From NCBI RefSeq assembly GCF_009696145.1, contig NZ_VUMO01000004.1, positions 107,896 through 171,895 of the forward strand: a DNA stretch of 64,000 nt. Reading direction: 5' to 3'. The translations under genes were made by a program, and so were the position numbers. The stretch comes from Pseudoramibacter porci (GTDB lineage Bacteria; Bacillota; Clostridia; Eubacteriales; Eubacteriaceae). The notes under the pieces were generated by a model that had not been told where the DNA came from, made no database searches, and saw only the letters and a program-made list of their open reading frames with translations. Of the stretch, positions 25,984 to 34,828 are shown one piece after another (position 1 is the stretch's first letter; each line of letters begins with the position of its first letter).

Positions 25984-26616
25984 ATGAAGAAAAGCCTATA
26001 CAGCTTGACGTTATTTGATGATATTGTCGAGCAGATTGATGATCTGGCCTTTACTCAAGGAACAAATCGTTCTCAGCTGGTTAATGATATATTGGCGAGT
26101 TATCTTGGGATCAAAACGCCAGAGCAAAAAATTCATTCAGTCTTGGAATCGATCAGTGAAAATATGGCGGGTGAATTAAATATCAATCAAACGAATCAGA
26201 ATAATAGCATCTATTTTGGAAAGAGCCTAAAGTATAAATACCGGCCTAAAATCATTTATATGTATGAATTTAAAAATGAAAATGACGGTCAGTACGCCGT
26301 GCTGAAAATCAGCTCCAGAACGCAAAATCAAAATCTCAATGCTTTATTTAATGATTTTTTCGGACGTATCAGCGCGATCGAGCAGAATCATCAGCAGCCG
26401 GATTGTGACAGTGGCAACGAACAAACAAATCATAAGTTCGTTCGTGCCTTTAAACATGCAGGTTCAATCCAACGAGATGAAAAAAATCTATCGGATTATC
26501 TAACAAGATATTTAAAAATGATTGATTCTGCAATGGATCATTATTTTGATAGTACAGAGGCGGACGACCTCAACGACCGGTTAGACTCGATCTACCAATA
26601 TTTCTTTAATGATTAG
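25984..26616 (+). CDS. Ribbon-helix-helix N-terminal protein, unknown function
   Basis: A 210-aa protein whose first 45 residues fit a ribbon-helix-helix (CopG/Arc-like) fold: a short strand (YSLTLFDDI), helix (VEQIDDLAF) and a turn with TNRSQLVNDILASYLG. The remaining 165 residues are polar with no domain I recognise; they are Asn/Gln/Asp-rich. The ATG at 25984 is preferred over a GTG at 25975 that overlaps the GGTGGGA Shine-Dalgarno. It has a consensus promoter and lies 68 bases before clpB without a convincing terminator, so it may be cotranscribed with and regulate clpB. That role is inference. Confidence 0.6.
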   Translation: MKKSLYSLTLFDDIVEQIDDLAFTQGTNRSQLVNDILASYLGIKTPEQKIHSVLESISENMAGELNINQTNQNNSIYFGKSLKYKYRPKIIYMYEFKNENDGQYAVLKISSRTQNQNLNALFNDFFGRISAIEQNHQQPDCDSGNEQTNHKFVRAFKHAGSIQRDEKNLSDYLTRYLKMIDSAMDHYFDSTEADDLNDRLDSIYQYFFND

Positions 26617-26684
26617 GCACTTTCGTTGTGTGGCTGGTTGCGCATCAAGGAAAAAAGAAAGTGTAAAGTAAGAAGGTGAAAAAC

Positions 26685-29288
26685 ATGGATATGAATGCTT
26701 TTACAAAAAAATCTTTAGAAGCAATTAAAAATGCAGAAATGATCGCATCGGAACATCAGCATCAACAGATCGAAACCGATCATCTGATGTCAGCACTGCT
26801 CTCACAGGAGGGCGGATTGGTTCCGAGAATTATCAGTCGACTTGGCAAACCGATTGATGAGATGAAGTCAGTTATTGATCGTGAAATTGATAAACGGCCG
26901 AGCGTCTCAGGACCAGGCTCTCAGCCTGGGCAGATTTATGTCAGTCCTGAAATGAATCAGGTTCTTAATGAAGCTTTTCAAATTGCTCAAAATTTGAAAG
27001 ATCAATACGTTTCAGTTGAACATTTATTTCTCAGCATGTTCAGCCTGCCGGAACATAACGATGTAAAAGAAATGCTGAATCAATTCGGTATTAGCCGCTC
27101 AGCAGTTGAAAAGGTGGTGAGTGAAATGAGAAATGGACAAAATGTGACAAGCGACAATCCTGAAGAAACCTACGAAGCTTTAAAACAGTATGGTCATGAT
27201 TTGGTTCAGGATTGTATTGACAATAAATTGGATCCTGTCATCGGCAGAGACAATGAAATCCGCCATACCATTCGGATTCTGTCAAGAAAAACTAAAAATA
27301 ATCCGGTTCTGATCGGCGAACCAGGGGTTGGTAAGACCGCCATTGTCGAAGGCTTAGCGCAGCGAATTGTCGCGGGTGATGTGCCGGAGGGATTGAAGAA
27401 TAAGCGAATCATTTCTTTGGATATGGGCGCTTTGGTCGCAGGTGCCAAATACCGCGGCGAATTTGAAGAAAGATTTAAAGCGGTTTTAAAAGAAGTTAAG
27501 AATTCAAACGGCGAAATCATCTTATTTATCGATGAATTGCACACGATTGTCGGCGCAGGGAAGAGCGACGGCAGCATGGATGCCGGCAACATGCTTAAGC
27601 CGATGCTGGCGAGAGGCGAATTGCATTGTATTGGTGCGACAACTCTGGATGAATATCGAAAATACATTGAAAAAGATCCGGCCCTTGAAAGACGGTTTCA
27701 GCCAGTGATGGTCGACGAACCGACGGTGGAAGACACCATTGCCATTCTCCGTGGTTTAAAAGAACGTTACGAAATTTTCCATGGGGTTAAAATTTCTGAC
27801 AATGCGATTGTTGCCGCCGCAACTTTATCTGACCGCTACATTACCGATCGTTTCCTTCCTGATAAAGCCATTGACTTAATCGATGAAGCTTGCGCCATGA
27901 TTCGAACGGAAATCGACTCGATGCCTGAAGAAATGGATGAAATCAATAGAAGAATCATTCAACTTGAAATCGAAGAATCAGCCCTGAAAAAAGAAGATGA
28001 CCAGCTGAGTCAGGAACGTTTGGCCAAATTGCAGAAAGAATTGGCTGACGATCGAGAAAAATTTGATGCCATGAAGGCACAGTGGGAAGATGAAAAACGG
28101 TCGGTTGACGAAGTTCAAAACATTAAAGAACAGATTGACCGATTGAATCATCAAATTGAAATGGCTCAAAGAGACAACGACCTTGAAAAAGCTGGAGAGC
28201 TAAAATACGGCGAATTGCCGAAGCTCAAAGCCAAAATGAAAAGTATTGAAGAATCTGCCAGCTCGCAAAGCGATCATGAAGAACATTTGATCCGTGAAGA
28301 AGTAGGCGAAGAAGAAATCGGTGAAATTATTTCAAATTGGACAGGTATTCCTTTAAGCAAAGTTATGTCCGGCGAACGGGAAAAACTGCTTAAATTGGAG
28401 GATACTTTAAAAGAACGGGTCATCGGTCAAGAAGAACCGATTAAAAAAGTGACAGATGCCATTTTGAGATCGCGGGCCGGTATTAAAAATCCGAATACGC
28501 CGATTGGCTCCTTCCTCTTCTTGGGGCCGACAGGTGTTGGGAAAACGGAACTCGCAAAGGCTGTTGCCGCTAATCTGTTTGACTCGGAAGACAATATGAT
28601 CCGGATCGATATGTCCGAATACATGGAAAAATTCTCTGTCAGTCGATTAATTGGAGCACCTCCAGGATACGTTGGATATGAAGAAGGCGGACAACTGACA
28701 GAGGCAGTGCGCCGCAAACCATATTCTGTGATCCTCTTGGATGAAATTGAAAAGGCGCATAAGGACGTTTTCAATATTCTGCTTCAGATCCTGGATGATG
28801 GGCGCGTAACGGATTCGCAAGGCCGTGTGGTCGATTTTAAAAATACCATTATCATCATGACCAGTAACCTTGGGAGTGAATACATTCTGGATGGTATTGA
28901 CGCAAACGGAGACATCAAGCCGGAAACGCAGGAAACAGTCAAAAAGTTGTTGAAAGAATATTTCAGACCGGAATTTTTAAACCGAATTGACGAAGTCATT
29001 CTCTACAAGCCGTTATCGAAGGACACGGTAGGTAAGATTGTTGATTTGATGTTAAAAGATGTGCGCAAGCGTTTGAGCGAACAGCAGTTAGATTTTAAAC
29101 TGACACCGGACGCCAAACAAGCCATTATCGATCAAGGATACAACCCATCTTTTGGGGCAAGACCCATGCGCCGATTCATTCAGCAAAATATCGAAACGCT
29201 TTTAGCGAAGAAGATATTAAAAGGCGATTTAAGCCAAGGCGACATTATGGTCGTTGATTATGACGGACAGCATTTTTACATTCAATAA
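26685..29288 (+). CDS. clpB: ATP-dependent disaggregase ClpB
   Basis: Hsp100 AAA+ chaperone that, with DnaK, extracts proteins from aggregates. Domains in order: Clp_N repeat (1-150), first AAA domain with Walker [10 protein letters not shown] (about residue 210), a long middle coiled coil (about 400-520, the mark of ClpB against ClpC), second AAA domain with GPTGVGKTE (about residue 615), and the C-terminal D2-small domain. At 867 aa it is full-length. I start at ATG 26685, 6 bases after AAGGTG; a GTG at 26676 overlaps that site. Heat-shock elements (CIRCE, CtsR box) are not seen upstream. Confidence 0.95.
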   Translation: MDMNAFTKKSLEAIKNAEMIASEHQHQQIETDHLMSALLSQEGGLVPRIISRLGKPIDEMKSVIDREIDKRPSVSGPGSQPGQIYVSPEMNQVLNEAFQIAQNLKDQYVSVEHLFLSMFSLPEHNDVKEMLNQFGISRSAVEKVVSEMRNGQNVTSDNPEETYEALKQYGHDLVQDCIDNKLDPVIGRDNEIRHTIRILSRKTKNNPVLIGEPGVGKTAIVEGLAQRIVAGDVPEGLKNKRIISLDMGALVAGAKYRGEFEERFKAVLKEVKNSNGEIILFIDELHTIVGAGKSDGSMDAGNMLKPMLARGELHCIGATTLDEYRKYIEKDPALERRFQPVMVDEPTVEDTIAILRGLKERYEIFHGVKISDNAIVAAATLSDRYITDRFLPDKAIDLIDEACAMIRTEIDSMPEEMDEINRRIIQLEIEESALKKEDDQLSQERLAKLQKELADDREKFDAMKAQWEDEKRSVDEVQNIKEQIDRLNHQIEMAQRDNDLEKAGELKYGELPKLKAKMKSIEESASSQSDHEEHLIREEVGEEEIGEIISNWTGIPLSKVMSGEREKLLKLEDTLKERVIGQEEPIKKVTDAILRSRAGIKNPNTPIGSFLFLGPTGVGKTELAKAVAANLFDSEDNMIRIDMSEYMEKFSVSRLIGAPPGYVGYEEGGQLTEAVRRKPYSVILLDEIEKAHKDVFNILLQILDDGRVTDSQGRVVDFKNTIIIMTSNLGSEYILDGIDANGDIKPETQETVKKLLKEYFRPEFLNRIDEVILYKPLSKDTVGKIVDLMLKDVRKRLSEQQLDFKLTPDAKQAIIDQGYNPSFGARPMRRFIQQNIETLLAKKILKGDLSQGDIMVVDYDGQHFYIQ

Positions 29289-29303
29289 GTGATTGGATTT
29301 AAC

Positions 29304-29336
29304 AAAGCGTTCACGTTCTGTGGACGCTTTTTCTTT
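29304..29336 (+). terminator. Intrinsic terminator after clpB
   Basis: AAAGCGTTCAC at 29304-29314 pairs with GTGGACGCTTT at 29320-29330 (one U.G), followed by TTCTTT. Confidence 0.85.
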
Positions 29337-29368
29337 ACATTAAGTGTCGTTTAAGGTAAACTTAAACG
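29334..29368 (+). promoter_or_regulatory. Promoter with overlapping dyad ahead of putP
   Basis: TTTACA at 29334-29339 and TAAACT at 29357-29362 are 17 bp apart. A perfect inverted repeat, CGTTTAAG (29348-29355) and CTTAAACG (29361-29368) around GTAAA, covers the -10, as expected for a repressor site. Confidence 0.55.
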
Positions 29369-29396
29369 TATTACGACAAAAGAATGGAGGAAGACA

Positions 29397-30887
29397 ATGG
29401 GTTCTGTAAATCCTATTGAATTGGGCATATTTATTGCCTACTTGGCCGTTTTGGTTTTCATCGGCTTGAAATTCTACAATGCATCTTCTGATTCATCGGA
29501 AGGATTCCTGCTAGGGGGCCGTGGGTTAGGTAGTTGGGTCACCGCCTTTTCGGCACAGGCTTCCGATATGAGCGGCTGGCTGCTGATGGGGCTGCCGGGT
29601 GCTATTTATCTGGGCGGTGTGCCGCAATTGTGGATCGGGATTGGTCTGTTTATCGGGACGTGTGTCAACTGGAAGATGGTTTCCGAAAGACTTCGCGTTT
29701 ATACAGAAGAGGTCGATGCCATTACATTGCCGACTTTTTTTGAAAAGCGATACAAAGATCCAACTGGTGCCTTAAAAACAATATCAGCACTTATCATATT
29801 ATTTTTCTTTACAATTTATTGCGCTTCGGGAATGGTTTCCTCGGGTAAGCTTTTTTCGACTATGTTTGGCATTAATTACAATGCAGCGGTCTTAATTGGC
29901 GCGGTGGTCATCATCTCCTATACGTTTTTAGGTGGATTTTTAGCAGTATGCTGGACCGATTTGATCCAAGGGATATTGATGGTGATCGCAATTGCGGTCG
30001 TGCCGACTTTAGCAATCATTGAAATGCACGGTTTGGGTACAACTAGAGTAGCAATGGCGAGCCAGCATATTTCAATGTCCCTTTTTGGTAAAGGTGTCAC
30101 AGCGGCGACCATTATCTCTGCAGTTGTCTGGGGATTGGGATATTTTGGCCAACCACATATTTTGGTTCGGTTCATGGGAATCGATTCCGTTAAAGATATT
30201 CCAAAGGCAAGAAAAATTGCCATCGTCTGGTGTCTGATTTCTTTAGCAGGTGCGCTTTTAGTCGGACTGCTCTCGATTCCTTTGTTTAAAGGACTTTCCG
30301 GCGGAAAAGAAGAAACAGTATTTATCTTAATGATTCACAGATTCTTCCCGGTTTGGATAGCTGGTGTCTTCCTTGCTGCTATCATGGCTGCCATTATGTC
30401 AACCATTGATTCTCAGCTTTTGGTTTGTTCATCTGTTTTATCTGAAGATTTATCGCGGATTATCTTCAAAAAAGAATTAACAGATCAGCAGGCGGTTAAA
30501 GTAGGTCGCTGGTCCGTTATCGGCGTTTCGATCATTGCGCTGCTCATTGCGTTTAACGGAAATTCAACTGTTATGGGCCTGGTCTCTTATTCTTGGGGCG
30601 GTTTTGGTGCGGCATTTGGCCCGTTGGTTTTATTTGGGCTCTACTCCAGAAAAACAAGCTGGCAGTCCGCGTTATCTGGTATGGTTGTGGGGACATTGGT
30701 TCTCATTGTTTGGAAGGCAACAGGACTTTCAGCAACGTTGTTTGGAACTGGTATTTATGAAATCTTGCCAGGATTTGTCGCAAACGTCGTAACCATTTTG
30801 ATTGTCAATCGCTTTAAAACGCCTGAAGCAGAAGTGGTGGACGAATTTGACGAAATGATTGCGCGTTACGAAAAAGCAAGAGCATAA
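29397..30887 (+). CDS. putP: Sodium:proline symporter (PutP-type SSS family)
   Basis: Secondary transporter of the sodium:solute symporter family; PutP members import proline with Na+. About 13 membrane helices. The N-terminal segment SSDSSEGFLLGGRGLGSWVTAFSA-like region and SAQASDMSGWLLMGLPGA match PutP, as does the Ser-rich sodium-site region in STIDSQLLVCSS. 496 aa is standard. ATGGAGGAAG precedes the ATG. It is monocistronic, with its own dyad-bearing promoter. Substrate proline is likely but not proven by sequence. Confidence 0.88.
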   Translation: MGSVNPIELGIFIAYLAVLVFIGLKFYNASSDSSEGFLLGGRGLGSWVTAFSAQASDMSGWLLMGLPGAIYLGGVPQLWIGIGLFIGTCVNWKMVSERLRVYTEEVDAITLPTFFEKRYKDPTGALKTISALIILFFFTIYCASGMVSSGKLFSTMFGINYNAAVLIGAVVIISYTFLGGFLAVCWTDLIQGILMVIAIAVVPTLAIIEMHGLGTTRVAMASQHISMSLFGKGVTAATIISAVVWGLGYFGQPHILVRFMGIDSVKDIPKARKIAIVWCLISLAGALLVGLLSIPLFKGLSGGKEETVFILMIHRFFPVWIAGVFLAAIMAAIMSTIDSQLLVCSSVLSEDLSRIIFKKELTDQQAVKVGRWSVIGVSIIALLIAFNGNSTVMGLVSYSWGGFGAAFGPLVLFGLYSRKTSWQSALSGMVVGTLVLIVWKATGLSATLFGTGIYEILPGFVANVVTILIVNRFKTPEAEVVDEFDEMIARYEKARA

Positions 30888-30921
30888 AATAAATTTGAAA
30901 TCGTTTCTATTCGGCAGAAAA

Positions 30922-30937
30922 TGTGGTAAAATATAAT
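30922..30937 (+). promoter_or_regulatory. Extended -10 promoter for zinc-ribbon gene
   Basis: TGGTAAAAT (TG-N-TAAAAT, hexamer at 30927-30932), with an overlapping TATAAT at 30932-30937; the -35 is weak. Confidence 0.5.
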
Positions 30938-30965
30938 AAGCATATGAATGAGGAGGCGAATTCAA

Positions 30966-31172
30966 GTGAGCAGCGATGCACCTAAGCCAATTTTAAAATT
31001 CAAAATCATTCAGGACGGTCCGGATGAATTTGTAGATATGGAAGTAAAAGATTTTCAGTTTAAAAAAGGTGGAACAGGTATTTGCCCCAAATGCGGCGGC
31101 GAAACAAAAGCAGTTGGACATGACTGGACTTGTGAATCCTGCGGCTTAAAATTAAATGGACCGATATTTTAA
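30966..31172 (+). CDS. Small zinc-ribbon protein, unknown function
   Basis: A 68-aa protein with a C-terminal zinc ribbon, CPKCGG...CESCGL (two Cx2C pairs 14 residues apart), after a short beta-rich N-terminus (ILKFKIIQDGPDEFVDMEVKDF). The start is GTG at 30966, decided by a perfect AGGAGG at 30951-30956, nine bases upstream; an ATG at 30948 is in frame but upstream of that site. It is monocistronic, flanked by a promoter and a strong terminator. No function is known to me; nucleic-acid or protein binding is the usual role of such ribbons. Confidence 0.7.
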   Translation: MSSDAPKPILKFKIIQDGPDEFVDMEVKDFQFKKGGTGICPKCGGETKAVGHDWTCESCGLKLNGPIF

Positions 31173-31185
31173 TTTTTATCGCTTT

Positions 31186-31225
31186 AAAGACTTTCTTGTG
31201 TTTTCATAAGAAAGTCTTTTGTTTT
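31186..31225 (+). terminator. Intrinsic terminator after zinc-ribbon gene
   Basis: AAAGACTTTCTT at 31186-31197 pairs perfectly with AAGAAAGTCTTT at 31208-31219, followed by TTGTTTT. Confidence 0.9.
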
Positions 31226-31267
31226 GTGTTATATTATTTAGGAAATCAATCAAAGGGAGTTAGTGCA

Positions 31268-32683
31268 GTGCGATTTATCGGCCGTAAGCAGGAATTAAAG
31301 CAGTTAACAGAAGCTTGGAAAAAAGAAGATGCGTTGATTCTCATTACAGGGCGTCCACGCTTTGGAAAAACGAGATTAATCAAGGAATTTGTCAAAGATA
31401 AAAATCACTTATACTTTGAAGCGGGTGCACAATCGGATCGTCTTAATCGGGTTGCTTTTGAACGGGTCTTTAAATCCCATTTTGGTATTCAAGCGCCACC
31501 TTCCGATGCAGCTGCGATGGAGTGGCTGGAATTATTCAGACTTTACTCGGAAAAAACAGAAGACGGTGGGAAAATACTTGTTATTGACAATTTTGATCAA
31601 CTCTATTTTGAAAACAAGTCGTTTTTGAAAATATTTAAAAAAGCGTGGCAAAAATATTTCAAAGTTAACGGCGTGACCGTAATGGCGGTGGCGAGAGAAG
31701 CAGCCTGGAATAGGGTCTCACAAACAGAACGCAGTGCGAAAAAAATTTGGACCGACCAGATTCACTTGACCCAAATGTCTTTTGCGGAAATGATGTCGGA
31801 ATATCCCCATCACGATTTTAATCAGTTGATGATTGTTTACGCCATTACGGGCGGTGTTCCGGGGTATTGGCATTTTTTTAATCATTGTGTCAATATCAAA
31901 CAAATTAAAAAATCGATTTTGCAGAATATATTAAATCCGTACGGCAAATTATTTGCAGAAGTATCAACTCTGCTGGAAACAGAGGTTTGGCGCCCCAACG
32001 CTTATCATGCCGTTCTGTCCTCTATGACCATGGGGAAAAAATCATTAGAACAAATAAGAGATATGACAGGATACAAAAAGGCAGATGTCCGCAAAATACT
32101 GTTCAATTTGGAAGGGTTGGGTTATATTGAAGAGGTTTCTTACCTACAGCCTAAAAAAACTTTGAAAAAAAAGAGTAAACAATATCAAATTGCGCTGCCA
32201 TTTGTCGATTTTTGGTATACTTTTGTGTTTCCGGAGTTCGGTTTACTCAAAGACGATTTTCAATATTACAAGCGGCAGACACTTTCGGGCATGATTCCGT
32301 ATATCAAGAAATGGTTCAATAAAATTCTAATTGAAATTATCAAAACGGCTTCAATTAAAAAGAAAATCGGAATAGAAATCGACGAAGTGGGCGGATATAC
32401 AGAAAACGATCAATGGATTCCGATTTTGGCGTTTGACCACTCCCATCGAAAAATGCTCATTGCTGATTGTGTATACGATACAAATGCGTACGGCAAATTG
32501 GATTTTGAAAAGTTTAAAGAAAAAAGTACCGGGCTCGAGGCACTCAATAAAAAATACAGTACTTATGAGCGCGTGTACGGCGTCTTTTCAGTCTATCCGT
32601 TTGAAAAAGATTTGCTTGACTTTGCATTGGAAGCGTCGGATTTGTTTCTGTTTAATGGACTGTCGCTTTATTCATTAAAATAA
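31268..32683 (+). CDS. AAA ATPase with C-terminal DUF234 domain
   Basis: A 471-aa ATPase of the archaeal-type ATP_bind/DUF234 group. The N-terminal P-loop is GRPRFGKTR (about residues 26-34) with Walker B KILVIDNFDQL; a winged-helix segment follows (about 260-300, GKKSLEQIRDMTGYKKADVRKIL). The C-terminal DUF234 region belongs by family knowledge to the PD-(D/E)XK nuclease-like fold: GIEIDEVGGY keeps the acidic pair, but the usual ECK triad is replaced by IADCVY, so cleavage activity is doubtful. GTG start at 31268 with AAGGGAG upstream. It is monocistronic. The biological role is unknown. Confidence 0.75.
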   Translation: MRFIGRKQELKQLTEAWKKEDALILITGRPRFGKTRLIKEFVKDKNHLYFEAGAQSDRLNRVAFERVFKSHFGIQAPPSDAAAMEWLELFRLYSEKTEDGGKILVIDNFDQLYFENKSFLKIFKKAWQKYFKVNGVTVMAVAREAAWNRVSQTERSAKKIWTDQIHLTQMSFAEMMSEYPHHDFNQLMIVYAITGGVPGYWHFFNHCVNIKQIKKSILQNILNPYGKLFAEVSTLLETEVWRPNAYHAVLSSMTMGKKSLEQIRDMTGYKKADVRKILFNLEGLGYIEEVSYLQPKKTLKKKSKQYQIALPFVDFWYTFVFPEFGLLKDDFQYYKRQTLSGMIPYIKKWFNKILIEIIKTASIKKKIGIEIDEVGGYTENDQWIPILAFDHSHRKMLIADCVYDTNAYGKLDFEKFKEKSTGLEALNKKYSTYERVYGVFSVYPFEKDLLDFALEASDLFLFNGLSLYSLK

Positions 32684-32688
32684 AAATA

Positions 32689-32716
32689 AAAAGTTCTGAA
32701 AAATTTCAGAACTTTT
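32689..32716. terminator. Bidirectional terminator between convergent genes
   Basis: AAAAGTTCTGAAA at 32689-32701 pairs perfectly with TTTCAGAACTTTT at 32704-32716; A- and T-rich flanks serve both strands. It overlaps the stop of the - strand csoR-like gene. Confidence 0.9.
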
Positions 32717-32990
32717 ATTTTAAATTAGCAAAACGTTCTACAGCTTTCGTAAAACTTGCAATGGTCTTGTCCGCATCGCCGTGTTGAATACCATCCTTGA
32801 CACAATGCTGAAGGTGTCCTTCCAGGATAATTTGTCCAACTTTATGCATCGCTGATTTTACTGCATTGACCTGGGAGAGAATATCTTCACATGGAATATC
32901 CTCATCGATCATGCGATCAATAGCGCGGACCTGGCCTTGAATTTTGCTGAGTCTTCGATGCAGATTTGCAGCATCCATACATTGTTTCAT
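32715..32990 (-). CDS. CsoR/FrmR-family metal-sensing repressor (paralogue 1)
   Basis: A 91-aa all-helical DUF156 repressor. The Cu(I)-type ligand set is present with CsoR spacing: Cys34, His59, Cys63 (25 and 4 apart, as in C36-H61-C65 of CsoR). The residue before the first Cys is Pro, not the Tyr of typical CsoR, so the metal or effector might differ. The ATG at 32990 is chosen because GGTGA precedes it; an ATG at 33008 has no Shine-Dalgarno. No metal transporter adjoins it, and its promoter lacks the ATACCC boxes seen at 58860. Confidence 0.85.
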   Translation of the reverse strand: MKQCMDAANLHRRLSKIQGQVRAIDRMIDEDIPCEDILSQVNAVKSAMHKVGQIILEGHLQHCVKDGIQHGDADKTIASFTKAVERFANLK

Positions 32991-33021
32991 ATTATCACCA
33001 TAATTCATTTAGTTTTTCTTC

Positions 33022-33050
33022 ATTATAACAAGAATCAAAATGATTGTAAA
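33022..33050 (-). promoter_or_regulatory. Promoter for - strand csoR-like gene
   Basis: Reading the - strand: TTTACA (33050-33045), 17-bp spacer, TATAAT (33027-33022). Confidence 0.8.
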
Positions 33051-33079
33051 TTGAGAAAGGTCCCTAAACATGATATAAT
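33051..33079 (+). promoter_or_regulatory. Promoter for radC
   Basis: TTGAGA at 33051-33056, 17-bp spacer and TATAAT at 33074-33079 with an upstream TGA making an extended -10. It is back-to-back with the divergent promoter: the two -35 hexamers abut. Confidence 0.8.
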
Positions 33080-33145
33080 ATTTATTATTTTTTGTGAAAT
33101 CAAGTTGAACGGGTTTGAATTTTACAGATCACGATTGGTGAGACA

Positions 33146-33847
33146 ATGAAAAATCATTTAACGCTTCGGGAATTGTCAGAGGATGATAAGCCTAGAGAAA
33201 AAATTATGCAGCATGGGGCGGGCTTGCTTAGTAACGCAGAATTGATTGCAGTGATCATTGGATCTGGACAGAGGAATATGACTGCTGTCGAATTGGGACA
33301 AAGACTGTTAAATTTTTACGACAGCGATTTGGAGCGGCTGCACAAAGTTTCTGTCGATGAGCTGTGTCAAAATGAAGATCTTAAAGGCATTGGGGAAGCG
33401 AAGGCCTGCAAAATCATTGCAGCTTTAGAGCTTGGAAGCCGTGTGAAGCATCAGAAAAAAACGATGGTTCAAATAAAAAGTCCTATGGACGCCGCTGCAT
33501 TTCTCAGTCAGGAAATGTTTGGCTTTGAACGGGAACATTTTGAAATTCTGCTCCTCAATACAAAAAACGTGGTCTTTAAGACAGAGCTGATTTCGGTGGG
33601 AACAGTCAATGCTTCTTTGGTTCATCCGCGGGAAGTATTCAATCCAGCGATTCGCCAACGCGCCACGTCTATTATTTTAGCTCATAATCACCCATCTGGT
33701 GATACGACGCCCAGCAGCAATGATATTGAATTGACAGAGCGTCAGGTTCAGGCAGGGAAGCTGTTGGGAATTGAAGTCCTCGACCATATTGTGGTCTCGG
33801 ATTGCGCAGAAGATTATTTTAGCTTTAAAGAACACGATTATTTTTAG
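33146..33847 (+). CDS. radC: RadC/DUF2466 JAB-domain protein
   Basis: A 233-aa protein with an N-terminal helix-hairpin-helix region (LKGIGEAKACKIIAALELG) and a C-terminal JAB/MPN metalloprotease-like domain with the metal motif HNHPSGDTTPSSND (first His about residue 180). Despite the name, a role in DNA repair is doubtful; the biochemical function is not established. GGTGAG lies 6 bases before the ATG. A leaderless-looking promoter for the next gene starts 18 bases after its stop. Confidence 0.92.
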   Translation: MKNHLTLRELSEDDKPREKIMQHGAGLLSNAELIAVIIGSGQRNMTAVELGQRLLNFYDSDLERLHKVSVDELCQNEDLKGIGEAKACKIIAALELGSRVKHQKKTMVQIKSPMDAAAFLSQEMFGFEREHFEILLLNTKNVVFKTELISVGTVNASLVHPREVFNPAIRQRATSIILAHNHPSGDTTPSSNDIELTERQVQAGKLLGIEVLDHIVVSDCAEDYFSFKEHDYF

Positions 33848-33864
33848 GAAAATTTAAAAATCAA

Positions 33865-33893
33865 TTGATTTAATATAAAAGATGCCATAAAAT
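33865..33893 (+). promoter_or_regulatory. Promoter giving a probably leaderless mRNA
   Basis: TTGATT at 33865-33870, 17-bp spacer, TAAAAT at 33888-33893. The GTG start codon begins at 33900, where transcription would be expected to start. Confidence 0.65.
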
Positions 33894-33899
33894 ATTCCA

Positions 33900-34814
33900 G
33901 TGAATACATACAAAAAAATCAATCAATACCAGTACGTTTGCGATACAGACGCGCCGATTCAGCTCAAGCGTTATTTAAAAGAAAAGTACGCTTATTCCAG
34001 CCGACTCATGACGAGAATTATCCGAGAAGGAGAGATGTCAGTTAATGGAAAACCATGCTGGTCGACGGATCTTATTCAAAACGGGGACAAAATTTTTATT
34101 CAGATGCCGACAGAACACGTTGACCTCGTGCCGAATACAGGCCCATTAGATATCGTATATGAAGATGACGAAGTCCTGTCGGTCAATAAAGACGCCGGTG
34201 TTGTGACACATCCGACAAAAAGTCACGGAACAGACACGTTGGGCAATAGAGTGGCGGCGTATTTCGTTGCAACTCATCAGCCGGTTAAGGTTAGGTTTAT
34301 CAGCCGTTTAGATATGGATACCTCAGGGATTATTCTGATTGCAAAAAACAAATACGTTCAGCATTTTTTGCAGTCGCATCTGACCATTGAAAAATCCAAA
34401 AAATTCTATACGGCTTTTGTGAATGGCTGTCCCGTTCCCAAATCGGGTCGCATTGATCTGCCCATTGGATTGGAATCCGAGGACGGCATTCGCCGAAAAG
34501 TGATGGCGGATGGCAAGCCATCGGTGACCCGGTATCAAGTTTTAGAAACCTATGGGAAAAGACAGTATTCAAAAGTGAGATTACTTTTAGAGACTGGGCG
34601 GACTCATCAGATTAGGGTGCATCTGTCGCACATTGGCTGCCCGATCATTGGTGATCCGCTATACAATCCAATGGTACAGGATTTGGGGATTGGAAGAACA
34701 GCACTGCATTCCAGTGAAATGCAGACAACACTTCCCAAAAAAGGAAATATTACGTTCATTGCACCATTAAAAGCTGATTTATTGGCTTTGGAAAATAGAT
34801 TAAAAAGTCTTTAG
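33900..34814 (+). CDS. RluA-family pseudouridine synthase (RluD-like)
   Basis: Isomerises specific uridines in rRNA or tRNA to pseudouridine. An N-terminal S4 RNA-binding domain (PIQLKRYLKEK... GDKIFI, about residues 20-80) precedes the catalytic domain with RLDMDTSG, whose Asp138 is the nucleophile, and ETGRTHQIRVHL. 304 aa is typical. The GTG at 33900 fits the family N-terminus and no later start would keep the S4 domain intact. No Shine-Dalgarno is visible; the start lies 6 bases after a -10 box. Followed 14 bases later by the class A PBP. Confidence 0.9.
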   Translation: MNTYKKINQYQYVCDTDAPIQLKRYLKEKYAYSSRLMTRIIREGEMSVNGKPCWSTDLIQNGDKIFIQMPTEHVDLVPNTGPLDIVYEDDEVLSVNKDAGVVTHPTKSHGTDTLGNRVAAYFVATHQPVKVRFISRLDMDTSGIILIAKNKYVQHFLQSHLTIEKSKKFYTAFVNGCPVPKSGRIDLPIGLESEDGIRRKVMADGKPSVTRYQVLETYGKRQYSKVRLLLETGRTHQIRVHLSHIGCPIIGDPLYNPMVQDLGIGRTALHSSEMQTTLPKKGNITFIAPLKADLLALENRLKSL

Positions 34815-34828
34815 GACTGGGGATAGGT

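Noticed and set aside
26617..26684. CIRCE or CtsR box ahead of clpB
   Set aside because: Neither the TTAGCACTC/GAGTGCTAA repeat nor GGTCAAA heptads are present in the gap or at the promoter at 25936.
29845..30223. Antisense open frame within putP
   Set aside because: Typical shadow of a membrane-protein gene; no RBS or conserved motif.
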